DNA from: JADFWK01 sp035527895
GTDB taxonomy: Bacteria > Desulfobacterota > DSM-4660 > Desulfatiglandales > B25-G16
DNA: 64,000 nucleotides
NCBI GenBank assembly: GCA_035527895.1
Contig: DATKZQ010000017.1
Coordinates: 1 to 64,000, forward strand
Direction: 5' to 3'
This document shows, piece by piece, positions 17,308 to 24,925 of the stretch (its first letter is position 1; every line of letters starts with the position of its first letter). Under the pieces are notes generated by a model. It saw only the letters and a program-made list of their open reading frames with translations, searched no databases and had not been told where the DNA came from. A program made the position numbers and the translations under genes.

Positions 17308-17742
17308 ATGTTTGAGAAAATACTTTATCCAACGGACTTTTCAGATGTGTCGAAAAAGGCCTTGGGATTCATCAAGCAGCTGAAGGGGGCTGGGACAAAA
17401 GAGGTTCTAGTATTGCACGTTATTGATGACAGGGAAACTGAACGACTGAGGCATATTCCGCAAATAAATGCTGAGGAGATAGAGAAGATACACGAAGAAA
17501 ATGTCCACAAAGAAATCAAGGCTATAGCCGACGAGTTGAAGAAGAGTGGTTTGGAGGTTAAGACACGGATCGATAGAGGCATTCCCTTCAGGGAGATCTT
17601 AAAGGTTGAGAAAGAGGAGGGCATCTCCGCCGTAGTTATCGGATCTCACGGCAAGACCTGCATTAGCGAAATGCTCCTTGGCTCTTGTTCAGAAAAGGTG
17701 ATTAGAAAATCCACCAAGCCGGTTCTGGTTGTAAGGAGATAG
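17308..17742 (+). CDS. Universal stress protein (UspA family)
   Basis: A 144-residue Usp domain protein. It begins MFEKILYPTDFSDVSKKAL, with Asp in the strand-1 position, and carries the C-terminal ATP-binding signature VIGSHGKTCISEMLLGSCSE (G-2x-G-9x-G-S), so it is likely an ATP-binding type. The frame opens at a TTG at 17290, but the ATG at 17308 with GGAGGGTGGAG just upstream is the better start. Stands alone; probably induced under stress or growth arrest. Confidence 0.92.
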   Translation: MFEKILYPTDFSDVSKKALGFIKQLKGAGTKEVLVLHVIDDRETERLRHIPQINAEEIEKIHEENVHKEIKAIADELKKSGLEVKTRIDRGIPFREILKVEKEEGISAVVIGSHGKTCISEMLLGSCSEKVIRKSTKPVLVVRR

Positions 17743-17781
17743 CAGGCGCAGTTACAGACCGAGGTGGGAGGGCAGAACAAT

Positions 17782-18023
17782 GGGGACACCATACCTATTC
17801 CTGCTCACTCTTTGGTTTTCTACCCGCCTTTTTCGGTTTCAAAATGCGACCATCAGGTCTAAGTATGCCTGATAATCCTCATCGCTGAAGAAGGTTTCCT
17901 GCCGACGATTTCCACGTTGGGTTATGTGTTGGGAAAACCCGGAGCCACTACTCGCGCAATTCTTACCATGAAATAGAATCATACGTGTACTGTTACTATG
18001 TCAAGAAATGGGTATGGTGTCCC
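17782..18023. mobile_element. MITE-like relic of a RAYT element with REP ends
   Basis: Inverted ends ggggacaccatacct (17782-17796) and gggtatggtgtccc (18010-18023) bracket a degenerate RAYT reading frame on the minus strand. This is the hallmark of a REP-RAYT unit that suffered an internal deletion and could have been moved in trans. Confidence 0.65.
17795..17969 (-). pseudogene. Internally deleted, frameshifted RAYT transposase
   Basis: From the ATG at 17969 the frame reads MVRIARVVAPGFP, then shifts. The next frame gives HITQRGNRRQETFFSDED followed by YQAYLDLMV, the exact N-terminal signature of REP-associated tyrosine transposases (HHITQRGNRR holds the HUH-like histidines). After about 40 residues it jumps, with another frame change, to a basic tail (RILKPKKAGRKPKSEQE) and a stop at 17795. 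The catalytic Tyr region is missing. Clearly non-functional. Confidence 0.75.
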
Positions 18024-18050
18024 TGGATTTCATTCTCTTTGCCCGAACTC

Positions 18051-18215
18051 CTAGCGGGTAAGCATGTATGCTAGCCATATGCCGAGTATTCCACCAGCAA
18101 CACTTCCAAGCAATGAGGTCAGAGAAAATGCATCAGCTCCCAGTAGAATGGGCATATACCCGCCTGCAAAGGAGCCGATAATCATTCCAAGCATAATTAT
18201 TGATTTTCGAGACAT
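18051..18215 (-). CDS. Small membrane protein (glycine-rich, two helices)
   Basis: A 54-residue protein with two hydrophobic segments: KSIIMLGMIIGSFAGGYMP, and SLLGSVAGGILGIWLAYML near the C-terminus. Gly-x-x-Gly patterns suggest helix packing. The longer frame reaching to 18536 runs into the IS256-type element and is not native. The element's left end lies only about 20 bases upstream of the ATG, so the original promoter is likely displaced. Function unknown. Confidence 0.6.
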   Translation of the reverse strand: MSRKSIIMLGMIIGSFAGGYMPILLGADAFSLTSLLGSVAGGILGIWLAYMLTR

Positions 18216-18234
18216 AGTAGTTAGCAAAATAAAT

Positions 18235-19587
18235 GGTAGTGTAAAATATATTGTGTAAATTCTGAGAGGGTAGAAAAAAGGGCGCTTTTCCTTTAAAAGG
18301 GTTTTAAGCAATAACCTATAAAGAAAGGAGAAGCACCCATGAAAGTAGAAATTAGCGTACCAGAAATAGTAGCAATTTTCAAGGAAATTCAAGAGCAACC
18401 TGAGAGAATTTTCGAGATGATCCGGGTAGAGATCAGAGAGAACGTTGGTGAATATCTGTCCAAGTTGATGGATATGGAGCGTACCCAATTTCTTGAGCGG
18501 GAATGGTATGAACATGGTCAGGGAGAGGTGAATCATCGCAATGGTTCCTATCCTCGTAACTTCACATTAAAAGGTATTGGAGAGGTAAAGGTTGAGGTGC
18601 CAAGGGATCGGAAGGGTGAGTTTACAACCCAGGTCATTCCCCGAAGTAAACGGTATGAGAATGAGCTTCGGCAAGATTTGAGTGTTATGTTTTTAACCGG
18701 TGTGAGCACACGGACCCTATCGATGATTTCTACAAGACTGATAGGCTCTAAGATATCTCCAACGGAGATAAGTAACGCCAATAAAGAGTTGATAGATGCG
18801 GTGGAGAAATGGAGGACCCGTGATCTATCCGGGGAAACGATCAAATACATATTTTTGGACGGTGTTAACTTTGATATGCGCATAGATGGGAGCATAGAGA
18901 AGGTGCCCGTGCTGGTGGCTATTGGAGTTACAGAAACAGGGCAAAAACTGGTGTTAGGTTTCCAGGCAGGGGATAAGGAATCCGCTCCCACCTGGCGGGA
19001 GTTTTTCAAGGATCTGAAGGGAAGAGGTTTGGATGGCAGCACCATGGTCTTGGGTGTGATGGATGGATTGCCGGGACTTGAGAAGGTGTTTAAGGAAGAA
19101 TTCCCAAAAGCCAAAGTCCAGAGATGCCAGGTCCATGTGGCAAGAAATGTCCTGGCCAAGGTTCCTAAGAAGTTGAAAAAGGCTGTGGCCGATGATATGC
19201 GGTCCATTTTCTATGCCTCTTCAAAATCGAAAGCTATGGAGTTCTTTGACATTTTCAAAGACAGATGGCAGCGAGATCTTCCCTCTGCCGTTAAATGCCT
19301 GGAGAACTCTTTAGAAGCGTGTCTCACATTTTTTATCTGTCCAGAGGAAGAGTGGATCTCTTTAAGGACCACGAACATTATCGAACGTCTCAACAAGGAA
19401 TTTAAACGCAGAACAAAGCCTATGGAGATTGTAGCTGGGGAGAATGCCTGCTATACCCTCCTGGCTTTTATCTGCTTAAAGATGGAATTACATTGGAAGT
19501 CAAACCCTATAGGAAAAGTGCGTAAGAACCTTCCCTTCCTCAAAGAATTGGAAGATAAAAAATTCACACAAAAAATTTGACAGTACC
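18235..19587 (+). mobile_element. IS256-family insertion sequence
   Basis: A 1353-bp element bounded by imperfect terminal inverted repeats of about 26 bp: ggtagtgtaaaatatattg onward at 18235, and the complement ending agtacc at 19587 (ggtactgtcaaattttttg when inverted). It holds one intact transposase gene. No 8-bp target duplication is visible: the left flank (aaataaat) and the right flank (cacaaact) differ. Each side joins a different gene, which indicates recombination or deletion after insertion. Confidence 0.85.
18339..19580 (+). CDS. IS256-family (mutator-type) transposase
   Basis: A full-length 413-residue transposase with the DDE triad D174 (IFLDGVNFDM), D242 (GVMDGLPGLE) and E349 (TTNIIERLNKEFKRR). 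The C-terminal CQVHVARNVLAKV block and the zinc-finger-like early region (WYEHGQGEVNHRNGSYPR) are typical for the Mutator/IS256 clade. AAAGGAG lies before the ATG. No frameshift is seen, so it could be active; a solo end relic at 14987 shows that the family has moved or recombined here before. Confidence 0.95.
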   Translation: MKVEISVPEIVAIFKEIQEQPERIFEMIRVEIRENVGEYLSKLMDMERTQFLEREWYEHGQGEVNHRNGSYPRNFTLKGIGEVKVEVPRDRKGEFTTQVIPRSKRYENELRQDLSVMFLTGVSTRTLSMISTRLIGSKISPTEISNANKELIDAVEKWRTRDLSGETIKYIFLDGVNFDMRIDGSIEKVPVLVAIGVTETGQKLVLGFQAGDKESAPTWREFFKDLKGRGLDGSTMVLGVMDGLPGLEKVFKEEFPKAKVQRCQVHVARNVLAKVPKKLKKAVADDMRSIFYASSKSKAMEFFDIFKDRWQRDLPSAVKCLENSLEACLTFFICPEEEWISLRTTNIIERLNKEFKRRTKPMEIVAGENACYTLLAFICLKMELHWKSNPIGKVRKNLPFLKELEDKKFTQKI

Positions 19588-20256
19588 CACAAACTGATAC
19601 ACTGGCTCATTGCTTGCGGCCTTGTCTTGCCATTTCGCTTCAAGAATATAGTGCTCCCCATCGTATTTTACGGCACCGTCGATCTGCTCGCCGTTTACCC
19701 GAAAGGCATCGGTGACTTCCAAACCGGACAGCTTCGCGAGGTTAGCAAGAATGGATTCAAGCGAATATCCACGTCTTTGAGGTGCGGTCTTCCCGGCGTG
19801 CAAGTCGAGGAACTCTTTTAACAGCTCCCCAGTTGAGATGTCGGGTTGACGCAGCACAACCTCAGCAGCATTTCTTTTCTCACGCTCGGCCTTGATCTTC
19901 CCGTCTCTTATCTCCTGCAGCTGTCTCAAGTGGTCAAGGCAGGTCTGTGCCTTTCCCCGGTCCAGCTTTCGGAGCTTGTCAAAGTAATACGGGTCAAAAT
20001 GCGACCAATTCAGCAAAGACTGAAGCATGGCCCGAAATTGGCCCAACCCGCCTGTAGCCTTTGAGGATAGATGAACGAACATGAGGTCCACCATCCTGGA
20101 CCGGCTGAGGTTTTCCTCCTTGAACTGAACTATGACCTTGAGGTCGTCTTTGGTGCAGTCATGGTCTGCAAAGAAGTCATAGATGACTTGCTTTGGCCAC
20201 ATTACTGCCAAAATGCAGTCCTTCATGCATCCCTTGATGTCAGCTGGAAACTTCAT
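19588..20256 (-). pseudogene. Integron-cassette gene with PD-(D/E)XK-like domain, truncated by IS256
   Basis: About 223 residues remain. The N-terminal half is helical, with a KIKAEREKRNAAEVVLRQPD segment. The C-terminal half starts a restriction-endonuclease-like fold: LAKLSGLEVTDAFRVNGEQI, then DGAVKYDGEHYILEAKW, which supplies the D...ExK active-site pattern. The frame runs out into the IS end (VGTVKFFV are IS-encoded), so the last strands and helices of the nuclease fold are lost. It starts just downstream of an attC-like site, making it the most distal cassette of the array; its own attC is missing. Likely a former nuclease-type, possibly defensive, gene. Confidence 0.7.
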
Positions 20257-20280
20257 CTGATCTCAACCATTTTTCTTGCC

Positions 20281-20341
20281 TGCCAACGCCGCTCTTCAGC
20301 GGGCGCGGCTTTTTGCGATCCGCTGAAAAAGCATGTTAGCA
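20281..20341 (-). repeat. attC-like recombination site (cassette 4 end)
   Basis: On the minus strand it runs from TGCTAAC to GTTGGCA over 61 bases, with an imperfectly self-complementary body (TTCAGCGGATCGC / GCCCGCTGAAGAGCGG). It shares the central gcgcggctttttgcg phrase with the next site at 20983-21042. Its position immediately 3' of one ORF and 5' of the next fits an integron cassette boundary. Confidence 0.7.
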
Positions 20342-20345
20342 GATT

Positions 20346-20963
20346 CTATGTTTTTCCCTTTGCCAGTTTAGTACGCAATTTTTCATGTTGGCATTTAAGA
20401 TCCTCATATAATGGATATAAGGACTGCTCTGAATGATCTAAGGCTCTAATTATCTCTCCTGGCAAGGACCCTGCGAGAAACCGATCCCATATATTTACGA
20501 ACTCAATTAACGCTGGATAATGCTTTGCTGTGGAGGGTTCGGCAAGATGAATATTTTTTCTAAATATTTCTATCATCTTATGATATGCGGGGATCGTTTC
20601 AGTTTCGAGATATTCGTTATCGTAATCAATGATTTTATCAAACTTTTCACCCTTTTGTTGAGTTAGCTTTTGGAGTTCTGTGGGATTACCTTCATACCTC
20701 TCACACATCTCATGCCAGACTTTTCCAGCGGTACTACCTATTTTTACACGTACTTTTCCAATTGTTTCGATTTCTTTTCTCAAAGAAAGAAGTGGGGAAT
20801 AAAAATCAGTGAGCTGTTCGGATAGGAATTTATGACGACGCCCGATTTTCTCTCTTCTGGAAGTCAGTAAGGCACCGACAGCAACACCGCAAAGCCCCGC
20901 AATGGCAGGGACTGTAATGGAGATGCCCCACTGCAATAAACTCACGGAATTAGGTTCAGCCAT
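20346..20963 (-). CDS. Membrane-anchored protein of unknown function (integron cassette)
   Basis: A 205-residue protein with one N-terminal hydrophobic segment (WGISITVPAIAGLCGVAVGA, residues 12-31) followed by basic residues and a cytoplasmic, largely helical domain (KFLSEQLTDFYSPLLSLRKE onward). No enzyme motif is seen. It lies between two attC-like sites, which defines it as cassette 4. Proteins of this layout (short anchor plus a helical domain) occur as stand-alone hypotheticals in accessory regions. Confidence 0.7.
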   Translation of the reverse strand: MAEPNSVSLLQWGISITVPAIAGLCGVAVGALLTSRREKIGRRHKFLSEQLTDFYSPLLSLRKEIETIGKVRVKIGSTAGKVWHEMCERYEGNPTELQKLTQQKGEKFDKIIDYDNEYLETETIPAYHKMIEIFRKNIHLAEPSTAKHYPALIEFVNIWDRFLAGSLPGEIIRALDHSEQSLYPLYEDLKCQHEKLRTKLAKGKT

Positions 20964-20982
20964 AGGGCTTTTCTCCCGCTTA

Positions 20983-21042
20983 TGCTAACGTTGCTAATCA
21001 GCCGCGCGGCTTTTTGCGTCGGCTGCATTAGCCTTGTTAGGC
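20983..21042 (-). repeat. attC-like recombination site (cassette 3 end)
   Basis: On the minus strand it runs from GCCTAAC (RYYYAAC) to GTTAGCA over 60 bases, with strongly self-complementary arms (GGCTAATGCAGCCGACGC / GCGCGGCTGATTAGC). This is the classical organisation of chromosomal integron attC sites. Confidence 0.8.
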
Positions 21043-21083
21043 GATTCAAATTAAAAGGGCATCTAAGATTTCAATCCTCTAAT

Positions 21084-22232
21084 CTAATCAAATACCCAAT
21101 TAACAAGTCTATCCTTATTTACTGTGAATACACCGCCTTCATAATATAGTGTCTTTGCATAATTTCTGATAAGTTCTTGTTGTTTCAGGGTAAGATTTAA
21201 CCACCATTTTTCTGCAAAGTAAGTGTTCTCACAATTTACAAAACAGTACTGAACAAAGATATCACCTTTCTCTTCATTTGGTAATTTATCGAAACTATCT
21301 ACCACATTACTTGGGTCTTGTTCGTCTTTTAACCATACAAAAATAATTGCTCCTCCATCTTCTGTATTCATAACCGAATGCGAAAGCATTTCTGCATCCA
21401 TATTTAGATCCCACATATCGAGAAGCTTATTTCCAGCAAAATCGAATTCACATTGAAAAACGCTTGAACTTACAACATCTATATCTCCTTGAAAGAAAAA
21501 ACATTTGCTTTCAAATGTATCAATTTTTCTTTGAATAATGGCCGATTCGAATTTTTCCCTCAAACTATCGTTTTCTTCCAAAGATTTTTTTTGGCCCTCG
21601 ATACTTTTAGTTATAGAAAGCTGCACATTTATTTGGCGATCAAGATCAAAACCTCTATCAATGACGGTGCGTTGAAATTCTAGAGATTCGATAAGCGCCT
21701 GTTTTCTATATAATTCATTACAGACATTTCGAAACGCATGTAAAACACAATGCCAATGTTCTCCTGAAAATTCTCCTTTTTCTATTGGGGCGAACAAGCT
21801 AGTGTCGTGTCCTGAACAATAACCTGGAAAAATTGAAGCCTTCCTCCAACCAATCCTTGATGCCTTTACTTCGCCATTATTTGGATCGGGCTCAAAATTC
21901 ATTAAATGGCCAGTATCATCTATTAGTTGTTTTAAGGGTCCTTTCCGCTGAATTGTGTGTGAATCTATTACCTTTCCGCTACAAGAGCTTGTTGAAGCTA
22001 ATGGATGCATGCAGCCACGCTTACGCCAAAAAACTTTTCGTTGGAGATTTTGAAGTTGACCTAGCGTATAGGGTTTTTCTTGTTCCCTTAATCTATGGCA
22101 TTTTTTATATTTTCTTCCAGAACCACACCAACAAGGTTCGTAATGCTTTCTATCTCTAAGAGCATTTGCGACGAATGGATGATTATCTTCAACTTCTCTT
22201 ACTTTAAATGGATGTGGTGGTAGTTTTATCAT
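21084..22232 (-). CDS. SEC-C motif and HNH-like protein (integron cassette)
   Basis: A 382-residue protein. Residues 34-46 form a SEC-C zinc motif (CWCGSGRKYKKCH). A second metal-binding-like block follows: C74-x-H76, C84 and SHTIQR at 91-96, which resembles the HNH/treble-clef pattern with a His in a conserved I-D-S-H-T-I-Q phrase. The rest is a mixed alpha/beta domain with no motif I know. It occupies a whole cassette between two attC-like sites. SEC-C plus an HNH-like module suggests a nucleic-acid-acting, possibly defensive, protein; this is inference. Confidence 0.75.
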   Translation of the reverse strand: MIKLPPHPFKVREVEDNHPFVANALRDRKHYEPCWCGSGRKYKKCHRLREQEKPYTLGQLQNLQRKVFWRKRGCMHPLASTSSCSGKVIDSHTIQRKGPLKQLIDDTGHLMNFEPDPNNGEVKASRIGWRKASIFPGYCSGHDTSLFAPIEKGEFSGEHWHCVLHAFRNVCNELYRKQALIESLEFQRTVIDRGFDLDRQINVQLSITKSIEGQKKSLEENDSLREKFESAIIQRKIDTFESKCFFFQGDIDVVSSSVFQCEFDFAGNKLLDMWDLNMDAEMLSHSVMNTEDGGAIIFVWLKDEQDPSNVVDSFDKLPNEEKGDIFVQYCFVNCENTYFAEKWWLNLTLKQQELIRNYAKTLYYEGGVFTVNKDRLVNWVFD

Positions 22233-22308
22233 TCTTCCTAAATTTAGAGTGCTATTTTTTCCTACGTTATCGGCTCAAGGAACCCCTATATAGCAATCTA
22301 ATCATTAC

Positions 22309-22379
22309 GCCTAACGTAATTTTCACCTGCTGGTGTGAAGCGAAGCGAAACACCAGTCTGGTGGAAAAACTGGTTGGGC
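22309..22379 (-). repeat. attC-like recombination site (cassette 2 end)
   Basis: On the minus strand it runs from GCCCAAC to GTTAGGC, both exact matches to RYYYAAC/GTTRRRY consensus ends, over 71 bases. The arms TTTTTCCACCAGACTGGTGTT and ACACCAGCAGGTGAAAA pair around the middle. Confidence 0.85.
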
Positions 22380-22421
22380 GTCATTGCCCCATAGTACGTT
22401 GTTCTCTGCAGAGCTGTAACA

Positions 22422-23162
22422 CTATAGATCTACAATCCCATTACGAAAGATGTATTCGCGCCCCTCATCGGTAAGCTGCACAATCGCATGGCTTCGAAAG
22501 ACAAGCCCCTGGTCGCTAGCTTCGGCAAAATATCTTTCGAAAGACAACCTGTGAAGACTGGAGTTTTTGACTGCTGTGTCAAAGAATATCGTACCTTTTC
22601 GAGATTGATTGGCTGTAGCAGCAATTGCCTCCATAACTGATCGAATACCATCACTGGTGCGGTCTGGTCGAGAACTCTGCATAGGCGCGAACGGCGCCGT
22701 GCCAATCGGTGGCTTCTCGTAGAGAGGCGCGTTCAGTAGGGTCCTAAGAAGATCGTCAAAACTGTATTCAATCTCATCGTCATTTGAGAAGTTTATGTAG
22801 AGCTTCGATTGCATAAAAGTTGGGAGCTTATTAGCTCCCTTTTGTCGAATTATGGGAATTACCTTATTGTTGTTGATCCTTGATAGCAGTGAGGAAGTCA
22901 TTATCATCTTTTCGTATCCTACACCGCCTGCTCCGGCGTTCGCTTTTTCAACATACACTTCGGTACATATCATTAGCACGAAGTCACAAGAAGATAGTTG
23001 TGTCTCCATAAAGTGTGGTAGGTCATCACCAGGGCGCAAATCCCACTGATCCAATACTGCATCAACACCTCGGTTACGAAGGGTTGTCGCGAAATCAAGA
23101 ACCCATGCTTTGTGCTCCGCAGAATCGTGGGAGTATGAAATGAAAACGACTGGTGGATTCAT
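22422..23162 (-). CDS. SEFIR/TIR-domain protein (integron cassette, candidate defence protein)
   Basis: A 246-residue protein. The N-terminal 160 residues form a SEFIR-type TIR domain: FISYSHDSAEHKAWV at 8-21, LRNRGVDAVLDQWDLRPGDD at 28-47, the CDFVLMICTEVY strand, and E84 in GVGYEKMIMTS at the position of the catalytic Glu in NAD-cleaving TIRs. The C-terminal 80 residues look like a winged-helix module (RLSFERYFAEASDQGLVF, then VQLTDEGREYIF). Bacterial TIR/SEFIR proteins commonly act in antiphage immunity or signalling. It is a single-gene cassette between attC-like sites. Confidence 0.85.
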   Translation of the reverse strand: MNPPVVFISYSHDSAEHKAWVLDFATTLRNRGVDAVLDQWDLRPGDDLPHFMETQLSSCDFVLMICTEVYVEKANAGAGGVGYEKMIMTSSLLSRINNNKVIPIIRQKGANKLPTFMQSKLYINFSNDDEIEYSFDDLLRTLLNAPLYEKPPIGTAPFAPMQSSRPDRTSDGIRSVMEAIAATANQSRKGTIFFDTAVKNSSLHRLSFERYFAEASDQGLVFRSHAIVQLTDEGREYIFRNGIVDL

Positions 23163-23208
23163 ATCGAAGCTCCTAAGCTATTTCTTGTGGAAATCACTGT
23201 AATATGTC

Positions 23209-23264
23209 GCCCAACATGAAGTTCATCGGGAGCGTAAGCGATCCGGTGAAACGATTTGTTGGGC
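23209..23264 (-). repeat. attC-like recombination site (cassette 1 end)
   Basis: On the minus strand it runs from GCCCAAC to GTTGGGC, both consensus, over 56 bases. The arms (TCGTTTCACCGGATCGC / GCTCCCGATGAA) pair imperfectly, as expected for an attC folded on one strand. Confidence 0.85.
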
Positions 23265-23293
23265 GGTCCTTTGCCCATTTTCTTTACTCAGTA

Positions 23294-23917
23294 TCAGGGC
23301 TGTCCCCCTTCATTTCTGTTTTGCCAGTGAATCGGAATGTTAGGGTGCTCACCCACGAAATCCGGGTTTATGATGCAAATAGAGTCCGGCGATTGGGTCC
23401 GGTCTTTCAAGGTCGTTGGCACTCGCATATAGGCAATCGCATTCTCCAACCGGAGTTCTCGCTCTCTGACAGCAACCCGATTTGGAAGATCAAGCATCCA
23501 GCCATACTGGCTATACAGCATGCCCTCTATGTGAATGGTACTCTGGTCTTGAAAAGCAATTCTTACTACATGGTTCCGGGCCTCTTGGTTTACGCATGTA
23601 GATTTAAGTCGCGGAAGCACATCACTGCGTCCGAGCGAAAACCTCATTGCTAAGGCCTCTCCGTGCCATGGCAGGCCAAGTGCAAAAGTCCGAATTGCAT
23701 CAATTATGGTCTGCGAAAATATTTGTTTAATAATTGAATATCCCACGCCCTGATTTTTCAGAAGATAGGCCAGAGCGCCAATTGATATTTTTGCCAAGCC
23801 TCTGCAATATGTTTCCTGCTCGTGGGGTCTTAACCCGACCGGAAATGCGATTGCATATACACTTTCGGGAGGTATTTGTCTATTTGTCTCTGTCGTAGAT
23901 ATATCGAAAAGCTGCAT
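23294..23917 (-). CDS. Downstream frame of the first integron cassette (unknown function)
   Basis: A 207-residue frame whose early part, YAIAFPVGLRPHEQETYCRG, continues into KISIGALAYLLKNQG. No known domain. It overlaps the upstream HNH-like frame by 38 bases in another phase. Either it is a second, translationally coupled gene from the ATG at 23917, or the two frames are one gene split by a frameshift; the junction contains a tandem GACAAATA duplication. The attC follows 30 bases after its stop, so both frames belong to the same cassette. Confidence 0.55.
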   Translation of the reverse strand: MQLFDISTTETNRQIPPESVYAIAFPVGLRPHEQETYCRGLAKISIGALAYLLKNQGVGYSIIKQIFSQTIIDAIRTFALGLPWHGEALAMRFSLGRSDVLPRLKSTCVNQEARNHVVRIAFQDQSTIHIEGMLYSQYGWMLDLPNRVAVRERELRLENAIAYMRVPTTLKDRTQSPDSICIINPDFVGEHPNIPIHWQNRNEGGQP

Positions 23918-24203
23918 CTACCCGTGGTTCTAAGCCTTCAAAATAGGAAAATTGAAACGGTCTAAGAGCACCATCAGCCAATAGGGCTTCTCCCGATCGT
24001 TTCAATGCTCTGGTGTTCTCGAACCTTACCAAGTACAGCATATCCCTCACTTCATTATCGAAGACTGAATTCGATCGGGTATTACTCGCCTCGCATACCG
24101 GCAGCCATTGATTTTCAGGGCCGTCAATAGACCTAGGTATGAAATGCTCTTGCGTCAACGAATCGTCATGATCTTCATTGCAAAGGAAACAGTAATAGCT
24201 CAT
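23880..24203 (-). CDS. HNH-like zinc-motif protein, first integron cassette
   Basis: 107 residues from the ATG at 24203. It begins MSYYCFLCNEDHDDSLTQEH, a C-x2-C followed by E-H-F-I-P, the pattern of HNH-type nucleases that start with a zinc knuckle; the later C-x2-C is reduced to VCEASNTRSNS, so the metal site may be incomplete. The longer frame to 24350 crosses the attI-like region and is not native. It ends at a TAG overlapping the next frame, which may be its displaced second half. Confidence 0.6.
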   Translation of the reverse strand: MSYYCFLCNEDHDDSLTQEHFIPRSIDGPENQWLPVCEASNTRSNSVFDNEVRDMLYLVRFENTRALKRSGEALLADGALRPFQFSYFEGLEPRVDAAFRYIYDRDK

Positions 24204-24215
24204 TTGTTTCTGTTC

Positions 24216-24348
24216 GCCCAACCATTGATTCTTAGGCGAATTTGCCTGGTATTGGGCTATTGGGGCATAAGACAGGCAAATTTGCCTGTTGACAATATTC
24301 AATATTTTGCCTCCCATCTGGCGGAGCTCTACAGAAACGGAGGGAGCC
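24216..24348 (-). other. attI-like region between integrase and cassette 1
   Basis: On the minus strand this region ends in GTTGGGC (24216-24222), the GTTRRRY core at which cassettes join. Further in are two near-identical direct copies of aggc(g/a)aatttgcctg, at about 24233-24247 and 24275-24289, which could be the integrase-binding direct repeats. A TTGACA (24289-24294) is a possible -35 of the integrase promoter, with no good -10. The location between the integrase start and the first cassette is exactly where attI is expected. Confidence 0.6.
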
Positions 24349-24567
24349 ATGGCACGCAGACTCCTCGATGAAATGCACGAGATGATGAGGCGTCGCCACT
24401 ATTCGATACGTACCGAGCAGAGCTACTGTGCGTGGGTAAAGCGCTATGTGCACTTTCATAAGATGCGGAGCAGGGCGGGCCTTCGGAACGGCGAACAAAA
24501 GATCGAAGCGTTCCTCACTCATCTTGCCATAGACCTCCGTTTGACTCCTGGAAAATGTTGTCTCTAG
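24349..24567 (+). pseudogene. Integron integrase IntI, N-terminal remnant
   Basis: 72 residues that match the N-terminal SAM-like DNA-binding domain of integron integrases: MARRLLDEMHEMMRRRHYSI, then RTEQSYCAWVKRYVHFH and KIEAFLTHLAIDLRL. The reading frame ends abruptly (TPGKCCL, stop), so the whole catalytic domain with the R-H-R-Y residues and the IntI-specific insert is missing. GGAGGGAG precedes the ATG. It is transcribed away from the cassettes, as in ordinary integrons. The array is therefore sedentary unless an integrase acts in trans. Confidence 0.75.
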
Positions 24568-24925
24568 TTTTTGAAAGGCCTAACTAATTACCGATGGATC
24601 AGCGGTGGTTCAGAGTGGGCAATCAGCTGAGCAGGAGAGCGTAAGTGGTGCTTTGAGCTCTGCGTGAGCAAGAGAAGTAGAATCGCGGTTTCACTTGAAA
24701 AGTGGCGCCACTAGATCAGATTAGCTAAGAATGATGTCTCTTTTACCATATCTTATCAGTATCGGCAAGAGGGAATGGGCTTGTATGAATAACGACCTCA
24801 AGTTTTAGTAGGATCTGCCGATAGAAGAAATTGGAATAACGGGGATATCGGATTCCAAAGGCAACTAACTGCGATAGTTGTGCGTAGTTGTCAAACTCAG
24901 AGAACAATAGCTCGGGGAGCTTGAA
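24568..24925. other. Gap downstream of the broken integrase
   Basis: About 360 bases with no supported gene. I find no continuation of the integrase catalytic domain in any frame, so the 3' part was lost rather than frameshifted. The ribosome site GGGGAG at about 24914 belongs to the next gene. Confidence 0.5.

Noticed and set aside
18216..18536. Extension of the small membrane protein across the IS left end
   Set aside because: The longer frame passes through the IS256 terminal repeat and into the transposase coding region in antisense, so it is not native.
19588..24303. CRISPR array
   Set aside because: The spaced repeats are 56-71 bases, differ from each other and flank whole genes with core ends RYYYAAC/GTTRRRY, so they fit attC sites, not CRISPR repeats.
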